A DNA stretch of 64,000 bases. Source: Amphibalanus amphitrite. Its lineage: Eukaryota > Arthropoda > Thecostraca > Balanomorpha > Balanidae. This document shows, piece by piece, positions 11,401 through 20,400 of the stretch. The notes beneath the pieces are model-generated. The model did not search any database. It had not been told where the DNA came from and worked only from the letters and a program-made list of their open reading frames with translations. A program made the translations under genes and the position numbers. Where the stretch lies: the NCBI RefSeq assembly GCF_019059575.1, contig NW_024881785.1:310001-374000 (forward strand). The letters are read 5' to 3'. Position 1 is the first letter of the stretch. The number at the start of each line of letters is the position of its first letter.

Positions 11401-14400
11401 CACGTGCGTTCTGTTCCGAGTGACCCACCGGGCCAGCGCTCCGGCGCCGGGTCAATCGAGGCACACGTCTGGCATCGTCTGACCACGTCTCGCACAGCTG
11501 GTTTTGACACCCGCCTCACCCCCAGCTCACGTCGGGCGTACCACAACGTTCTCCTCACTCCTTGGTGACCGATGTTTTCGTGGATGGTGCGGATGTCACT
11601 CGCTGAGGCACTTGTGATGGCAGCGACAGCCACCGGTTGTGCTTTGGACGAATCAGTGGTTGGCTGGTCGGCAGTCTGCAGCCAGGCGTTGGGCACCCGC
11701 GTCACCTCATCAGCACGGTTGACCGCTGACGCGACCAGCTCGATAGTGACCTCCAGTTCGTACTCGATGACGAGCTGACGGAAAACAGCCACGCGCCGTC
11801 GGATAAGCATTTCGGACTGCGCCTTGGTTCGCAGCCTTGCCTTACCCGACAGCGCGTCACTCAGCCAGCGGTGCACCGTCACCGAGTCTGTCCGGAGCGT
11901 CAGGCGACGGAAGCCCCATGCTACCGCCAGGTTGACACCGTTGAGAGCGGCATCCAGTTCTGAGATATTGATGTGCACGTCCCTCTCCGATTCGGCACGC
12001 AGCCAGGACGCGTCCTCGATGATGGCGCCCGTGTCAGGGTCAGTGAGCACGACACCGCGGGCGATGGAGCTGGCGTCGGTCCACACCACGACGCTCGTCC
12101 CTGTCACACACCACTGGCCGCGTGCCGGGTCACATGCTCGAAACCGCCGTGACACCTCATCCACCTCACGTTGTAGCTCCTCGCTGACGATCGGAGTGTC
12201 CCAGTCCGGGCTGAGGCGGTTGGCAGTCCGCTTCATCCATGCAGCGGCCGGCCGCAGCCAGCCTGCGACCGGCACATGAGATGTCAGCTGGCCGGCCCAC
12301 GCGAAGACAGATCGCCGCGTTAGCACGGGTGGAGCCTGCGTTGGTGACTCCCCGTCCCTACTCCACTGGAGTGCCGGCCCGTCGCTCTCGGCGACACGAA
12401 GGCCCAGCATACGTGCACCGGTCGCGACCCGCTCCGGCGGCTTGCATGTGAGCCCGAATCGAGCGAAGTGCTCGGCAACCTCATCAGCCGAGACCACCGC
12501 TTCGTTGACCAGCAGATCATCGGCGTAAGGCAGCACTGCCTCTGCCAACCCGGGGCTCTGTGCGAGCACCTTCCTGACCACAGCCTTCATGATCAGAGGC
12601 GCGATACTGAGCCCAAAGCCGACCCTGGTCAGGCAGTACCGCCGCCCTTGCACGATGACTGTCTGGTACGGCCACAGGGCCGGGTCCACACGAAGCTGAA
12701 GAAAAGCTTTCTTCAGATCCAGGACAGCGACCCGGCGTCCGTGACGTCGCCACCTTCGCAGCTCTTCCACGCAGACGTCAGCGTCGGCTGTGTGACGTGT
12801 CAGGTGTTGATTGAGTTCCCGATAATCTAACACCGGCCGCACCTTGTCCTTCGCTGCCTGAGTAACCACCATCAACGGGATCAATCCCTGTGCGGGACCG
12901 TACATCGTCTCATCGTATTCGCGCAGCCAGCCCTCACTAATCCACAGCGCCAGCTCTGCATCGAATTTTTCACGCGCACAACTCGGCACACCGTACTGAG
13001 CTATCGAGTTTCCAAGCGGGGGCGGAGCCACGCCACCGGCCCATTTCCAACGGACTGTCCACACATCATCGAACACAGCCGTGAAGTCAGTCTCGTCAAT
13101 CCTTAGCTCCGGCTCCGTGTCGACCGCTCGACACACCTCCCGCTCCGGCGGGACCTCACGCTGCACCACAGCAGCCGTGTCGACCGCACGACACACCTCC
13201 CGCTCCGGCGGGGCCTCACGCTGCACCACAGTAGCCGTGTCGACCGCTCGACACACCTCCCGCTCCGGCGGGACCTCACGCTGCACCACAGCAGCCGTGT
13301 CAACCGCTCGACACACCTCCCGCTCCGGCGGGGCCTCACGCTGCACCACAGCAGCCGTGTCGACCGCTCGACACACCTCCCGCTCCGGCGGGGCCTCACG
13401 CTGCACCACAGCAGCCGTGTCGACGCTCGCAACTGGGTTGTCGCTCCCGAAGCGAACGGATCCTCCACTTACACTCACGCCCTGCAGGGCGTCAATGCCG
13501 GTCATGCCCAGCAACACGTCTACGCCCAGCAACCGGGCCGGTACGACGACCGCCCGCACACTCACTGTCGCCCCGCGCACTCCAAGGCTGACCACAGCCC
13601 GCCCACAGCACAGCACCGGGCTGTCGTTGACAGCGACCAAGCTGGCGTCACTCCGCTCCCAGCAGGACACCATGCCCTTCCACACCACTGTCTCGCTGCA
13701 CCCTGTGTCGACGAGTGCTCGGCACTTGCGCCCATTTACATTGATGTCGATGATGGGGGCTCTTGGGTCACTGCGGCAGCTGGCGACGGCGGAGCCCGTG
13801 GCGCTGATGTAGCGCCGTCGCCGTGCCCGTTTGGGCAGAGCCGGGCGATGTGGCCTACCTGGTTACAGGTCCAACACCGCAGTGGTGGACGGCGACCCGT
13901 CCCTCTGGCTCCCCGCTGCTGCTGTACATATGATGGCGGCGGCTGGACGACAGCCACCGATGCAGTCGCTCTCTCCCTGGCCGCCATCGCCAACGTTGAC
14001 CTAGCGACGGCGACGGCTCGCTCCAAGGAGAGAGTTTCATCTCCAGCACTGTTACGTACTGTTAGCCGCACCTCCGGCGGCAGACCTTGCAGGAAGTGCG
14101 TCGTCATCACTTCGTTGGACACTGAACCTATGAGGGATATCAGCCGCTTGACTGATCCCAGGTAGGCATCCACAGACTCGCCCGGTTGTAGACGGCGGTG
14201 ATACAGCTCATACATAGCCGCGTCGGGTCCCAATGCAAATGCACGATGCAGTTTTTGGCGGACGATTGCAGCATCCCGCTGCTCGGTGGAGGAGAGGGTG
14301 GCCCACACCTCGTACGCCTGGTCCCTCAGGCGTGTGGGTATGACAGCGGCCAGTGACACACGACGCAGGGCACACAGCTGTGTCGCCTGCTCCAGCCATC

Positions 14401-17400
14401 TGACGACGTCACCGCTGCCGTCGAACTCCGGTATTGCCCGCAGATCGAATGCAGGCGCAGGAAACTCTGGTTCCATGGTATTGGTACCAGCTACCGGTGC
14501 ACCACTGCCCTCTTCTACGTCAGACATAATCACAACACTTAGTCGAGAAGGCCGAAATAGCTTGTCGTACTGACTTAAAAGTCACCGTCCAGCACAAGAA
14601 GAAGATCTATTCTGCTCTCCTCTACACCTTCCAGCCAACTAAACTCACAATCCCCCTCCTGGCACATCCACAGCTCGCAGACACACATCTCACATCATCA
14701 CCAACCAATCGCGCTGTCATACGTCATATATCTCACATCATAACCAGCCAATCATGCTCCCATACGTCATGCCCGGCCCAGCTACTTGCAGGGTGTAACT
14801 CGGCCCTGCCGGCATCAGATGCCGGCGGCTATGACCAACGCTGGGTCACCGGTTCACAGCTCGACGCTGAAGCTGACTCACACTTATACGGCTCACATTC
14901 ATCCTTGCGTCACGCTACAACCAATGTGATCCCTATTAAATTGCCTTTTATTTCAACTGCGTTTTATTTCCAAAGGCGTTCGCATATGGAAGATATTGAC
15001 AAAACTTTAAACCTATGCATATTGGCCACTTTGCCCCATACCCTGGGGCAAAGCGGCCACCGGCATCTTCTCAAGTCCCGATATGAGGAACAAAATATTT
15101 GCCTCATGTACGACTAGGGTATTAGATGGTGACAAGGTTTAAGCGAGGATGGATGTTTACTTTATCATCTTCCACCTGTAGGTAAACAAAAAAAGGATTT
15201 TCATGAAAAAAACATTTAATTGCATTATTTGGTAACTCATGCAACTGAAAAGTGGCCAAGATGAATGCATGAGGACACATTTGAATATAAATAATGCTGT
15301 TTATCCAGATGGAAACAACTTATGGCAAATTGGGGGGTGGCCACTTTGCCCCGGCCACTTTGCCCCGCGCATACCGTCCGAGACAAAAATATTCCAGCTT
15401 AGCTATTAGTGGAGTAAAAAGCATTAAAATTGGTATGATACATATACGATAACCATGCAATGCATGGACAAGAGCGCTTATAAAAATTCCAAACGGTTAT
15501 GGAATAACATAACATTTAAAAAATGTAAACATAGTTGGTAACCTGGCAAGAAAGGCTTTTCTGTGTTTCACAGAACAATGGTGATGGGCCTGAAACCCCG
15601 GTCTGGCTCATTCGAACGACCGTGAAGAGAAGTATAATTGGAAACCATAAATTGGAACTGACGCCAGCTATGAAGGGCTAAAACGATGGGTGGCCGCTTT
15701 GCCCCGGGTGGCCGCTTTGCCCCACTCTCCCCTACTCTGTAGTCCATGTGTAGTCGGGGCCGCGTCCACGATCTGAATTCCATGTGGCTACCTGATTTGC
15801 GCCTTATTTGTCTCCGTTACCTGGCTAGTCGAGTAAGGATGATAATTTCACGCCGTTCCACGAGAGACAACATGACACTACACAAGACTACCCTTCACAC
15901 ATTGCCCAATGGCCACCGTCCTTCTCAAGGTCATGAGAGTACCGACACGTGAACGGGGCAGACAGAGCGAGCAGATACCATGCCACCTGTTTCTGGTCGT
16001 CCCTGGTAAAGAGCCCGTGGGGAGGGGAGGGTGGAGGGAGTCACCTGAACCTGCCTGCCGGCGGGCAGACGGGCGGTCTGGTCTGGTCGCGGGGCCGGCC
16101 GTCTGATCTGGTCGCGGGACCGGCCGCCGGAGCCAGTGGGGCCGGTCTCCAAATATGCGGGGATGGGAGCTGGAGAGGTGGGAGGGGGACCAGTTCTTCG
16201 GAGGCTGCCGGCGATAGGCATACGACATGCATAAGTTCTATTTTGTTAGATCATGTATGAACTATGCGTGAGTGAGGTCACTCTTCTTGGATTATTTTTA
16301 GTCTATAATACTCGACTCATGCATTGAGGAGTCGAGTACCTAATATTGGCACGCATGTGGTGGTGTCAAATCTGTTAATTTAATGTAAAACTGTCATTGA
16401 ACGAGCCATTGACTGTTTTAGGCGCGCCCCTAGCTCGGATGTCGGGCATTGTCCGCCAACACGGCGCAATAGCTCGGTATGCGAGCTGCAGGTCACTTGT
16501 CGGATATTATCCGGACACAGACTAAGATTACCTCTGTCTGAAAGCTGCCCATGATTACCTGTGTTAACAAATTTTTGCCTTGAATAGAATGATCTAAGAC
16601 CGTTTCCTTTATCTTGTGATCTTTCGAAAGCTGCTTCCACCGCTGGCTACATTGCTATAGTTATCGAGCCTTTCCGTGTGCACCGCAGTCACGACCCGTG
16701 GAGATTCTAGCGCGTGGGTCGGTCAGAAACCGGTCCGAGCTTTAATAACAAAGCTTGCAAATGGTTCACATGGATAATATGAACAATATGATAAAATGGG
16801 CGTTATGTAAGGATGACATACCTAGGTAAGCAGTAAACCGGTCTTTGACATGTTCAAAGAGCTGGCACAACGATACTGAAAAAGTAACCAATAATGTAAA
16901 TAACCGTTAGAGGACATATATGAATGTCGTGCATATGTAGTTTTAGCGTATTTTATACTTATTGTAAGGAGTTAAGCGTTTAGCGCTCGCTTATTTCTTG
17001 TAATCCCTTTTGCACAGTTATGCCCATAATGAACTGTCAAACCGGTTATGTTTGTCTGATCTGTAACTTTTATAAGAACTTTTTCGTGTTGACACATTGT
17101 AGTTGCAGTTGCTGATGAGTTCTTATGGACATACCATTCTTTTATAAGGGACACACCGCCTTTGAGAGACATGCCATTTCATTGATGGACGAGGTACATA
17201 TAAAACGTAACAACGGCTCGGAATATCCTTTACTGTAACAACGGCTCGGAATATCCTTTGCTGTCACGCATTATCCAGTAGGTACTGTAATTACGTATGT
17301 CCGCGGGAATTCCCCTATCTTATGTTTCCGAGCTTGATGGCTGTATTTCCCTGTACCGTGTTACCTGCTTATACTTTTTTCTAGAAATGTTGCAGATTGA

Positions 17401-20400
17401 TGAGGGAAATTTACAGCATTTAAGCATTGAATGTGAAGGAATAGGTAAAATGGGATGCCCAGTTTGTTGTGGGACAAAAAAAGAATCACTTGATTGTGCT
17501 TTTTTTGCAATGAAAACAAACTTTGCTTTCTAAGGAACATGAAAGAGCTATCCTGACCTATATCATGCCAGCTTTGACTTACATTTTTTCATCTACAAAA
17601 AAAGCTTTTTGTATTTACTTTTATAACTACAAAATGATTTTTATTTTCAATCCTACACCTAATTTGGTACTAGGTATCGCTATCTCAAGTGATAGATATA
17701 GAGCTAGATATTTGGTGAAACCCTAACAATGGTCCGTAAAATGTACATTTTACCAGTGTAACAACGCAGCAACGCATCCGGCATCCGAGACATCAAGGCA
17801 CTCTTTAGTCGACGAATGTAGCTCATGAGTTACCAACAGGTATACCGCGGGGTAAGCCCCGCACTCTCCCTACGACCGTCATTGGTCCCGTGTCCGCGTG
17901 CTGCCCCGCTGCGGGGTGTCTGTGGTCAGCAGGGCGGCTTGAGGTGATCACCACCGTGTTATAGCAGGTAGTTTCGCACCGCAATTCTCCTCAGAGGGCC
18001 TCCTGGACTCCGTAAAGGGACTTGCGGGTACCATTGCGGGGCCCCGACCACATGCATTATACAATATACACCAGTATAGTATACACGGAATGTGCTGGAT
18101 CGAACGTCTAGTCTGGTCCAATCTGGGCCGGGTGCTGCTCGACATCAACACAAAAACCAGTGACGTCACCGTCCGCCCCGGACATTCAGCTGCTGAATGA
18201 CGTCAGATGGTAATGAACACCGCCGCTGATGACGACACACGTAGAGCCCGGACAATGGTGGCGGGATAGGTGTCAGATCGGTCGAATGGTGTGGCGTGTT
18301 TCAACTTCCCACTGCCTCTGACTCATTGCCGGCCAGAAATGAGGTGTAGAAGTATTTCATTTGCTGTATCTTCAAAGCAAATGTGTATACGAGTATATGA
18401 AAGATAACGAACTCCCGACCTATTTATGAGTCGTGACGCACAACGACATCCGCACCGCATTTTACCAGGCGTGAAGCCAGGCCGGGTCCGCTGCATGCTG
18501 AAACACATTATGATAAGACTTTAGCTGGTGTATAATTTAAGTAATGAATGGACATAGTTAACCATTCAGCCTTTTCATTGTCCAATCTTCAATTCCCGCC
18601 AACGCACTTGAGGGACAGGACACTATCCCTCAATATTGAGTCGCCCTCGATGGGCGACATGTATGTATTGTGATACAGTGTCTGCAAGCCACTGTCTTGC
18701 AGACATCATTGCAAGCGTGTCTGCACTGCAGTCTCAACTCAGCACTTGTTGGGTGCAAATTCAGCGCCCGCCCAGCACCGCTCGGCCGAGCCATTAGCAT
18801 CAACAGTGACCATGTGTGTTTATCTGCATGTATGAATGCTATTGGAGTGAGATTTCACGGCAAAGGTCACCTTACGTATGCAGGCCGACGCGGGCCTCCC
18901 TATGGCTGTATGAAATTATTGACAGATGGGAAAATAAATTAAAATATTTAGGCTGAATTAAGAAGTAACAAAATGACTAGCCTGACGTTTTGCTGGCGTT
19001 TTAACGTTTAATCACGAGTGGGCTGGATGCAAATAAGCCAAGTAGTGCATAATTCATGGTCCCATCATTTCGTTGATCCACCCTGTCATTAGATAGAGCA
19101 TCTCTTCGTAAGATTATCTTGAAGTGATGCCATGGTGTAATAAATAACTATTTACACTATGCGTAGATAAATAAATAACGTAGATATTTAGTTATTTATA
19201 AAAGCTATCTACGCCGTCTGCTCACAGGGAAGGACCAGGAGCTGTACTACTTCTACGTGCCGATCTTCATCGTCACTGGGGTCAACATCCTATTCTTCGT
19301 GGCCACGGCGTACACCCTGTACCAGGCGGAGAAGAGCTCCCGCATCCTCAACAGGAAGAGGACAGCACGTGACAGGTAACTAGCAGACGTCAACAGAAAG
19401 TCCATGCGGCACGGTAACCTCAACAAAAGAGGGGACAGCCCGTGGCAGAAAATTCTCAGCAGGACCGGGGAAGTCCTTGGGGAAGTCCATGACATCCCAC
19501 AGCTTATCAAACCTCAATAAAAGTCGAAGTCAGGTCGTAATAAACAGAAAGTCCCGGACAAGTCGTCCCCCACATTCAGAGATTATAGTCTGTGCAGTAT
19601 AGGTAATGCCTAATGCAGAAATTCCACAGCAGAACAGAAACAGAAAGCGAACGCGGAACAGCTCGTGACTGGCAGGCGTTACCTGCTCTGCCAATCTTTC
19701 TACGGTCGCCAACGCCAAACACGGCGTTCACAAAACCTGCGTCACTGCAGAGTCAAATTTCAGGGATCAGTCTCACTATGCGCAAGGGGAAAACAAAAGC
19801 TGCGAGCGGGACTCCCCGTCCTGTTCCCTTTGTCTTACATGTCTATGGTCTATTGGTCTATGTGCATGCAATCAGCGCTCGACGCGGGGGCCCACATATG
19901 CCCTTCATCTCTGTCAGTGTCGCGGATAACATTACAAGCTCCGCTGCAGCGCCAACCGGTTAGTTTAAAACGTCTCTGCTCTGGACCGTAAGGTCAATTT
20001 GCACACTGCATCCTGCATAGGTCAATTTGGGGTTTTCCCCGGTCAGTACTATTAGCATCTACCGGGATGCATTATGATGCCTGAGATGGCGAAACGGACG
20101 GCCCATCGATGTGAGCGCCGAGTGGGCACAACCGGCATGACGTGACTGGGATGCGTTGGTATTAGACCCTTGGACCTTCGTAACTTCCCATTAGTTTATG
20201 CGTTACTTGTAGTCAAGCTTACCTGTAGAAGGTAATGTAACTTTACGAGGGACCAATGTGTGACTGTTAGTCCATCGTTTGTCGACGCCTTCCCTATGTG
20301 ACGATGTGACATGGCCTGCTTTTTTAGGCTGAAGGTGTACGTCAACCTGTTCATCATCATGGAGGTCAGCTGGATCGCCGAGTGTTTGTCGACTCAAATT

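Larger units (their letters stand above)
10041..14919 (-). mobile_element. Complete Ty3/Gypsy-type LTR retrotransposon
   Basis: The element is 4,879 bp and transcribed on the minus strand. Two 357-bp LTRs (10041-10397 and 14563-14919) read the same by eye. A 5-bp target duplication ACCAA flanks it (10036-10040 and 14920-14924). The order gag, protease, reverse transcriptase, RNase H, integrase places it in the Ty3/Gypsy superfamily. No env-like frame is present. Both long frames are open, so the insertion appears recent. It interrupts element O inside a GPCR intron, opposite to host transcription. Confidence 0.95.
9950..15735. mobile_element. Inverted-repeat element O, split by the Gypsy insertion
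   Basis: The left end GTAGGGGAGAGTGGGGCAAA (continuing GCGGCCACCC, 9950-9979) is matched in inverse orientation at 15706-15735, a perfect 30-bp terminal inverted repeat. Subterminal copies of GGCCACTTTGCCCC occur near 15025-15062 and 15337-15374. Without the 4.9-kb retrotransposon and its target duplication the element is about 0.9 kb. It has no coding capacity. Element P (44951-45925) has related termini. The superfamily is not identified. Confidence 0.8.

Noticed and set aside
10624..13812. Many open frames on the + strand across 10.4-13.8 kb
   Set aside because: Antisense shadows of the Gypsy pol frame; no domains, while the minus frame has all retroelement motifs.
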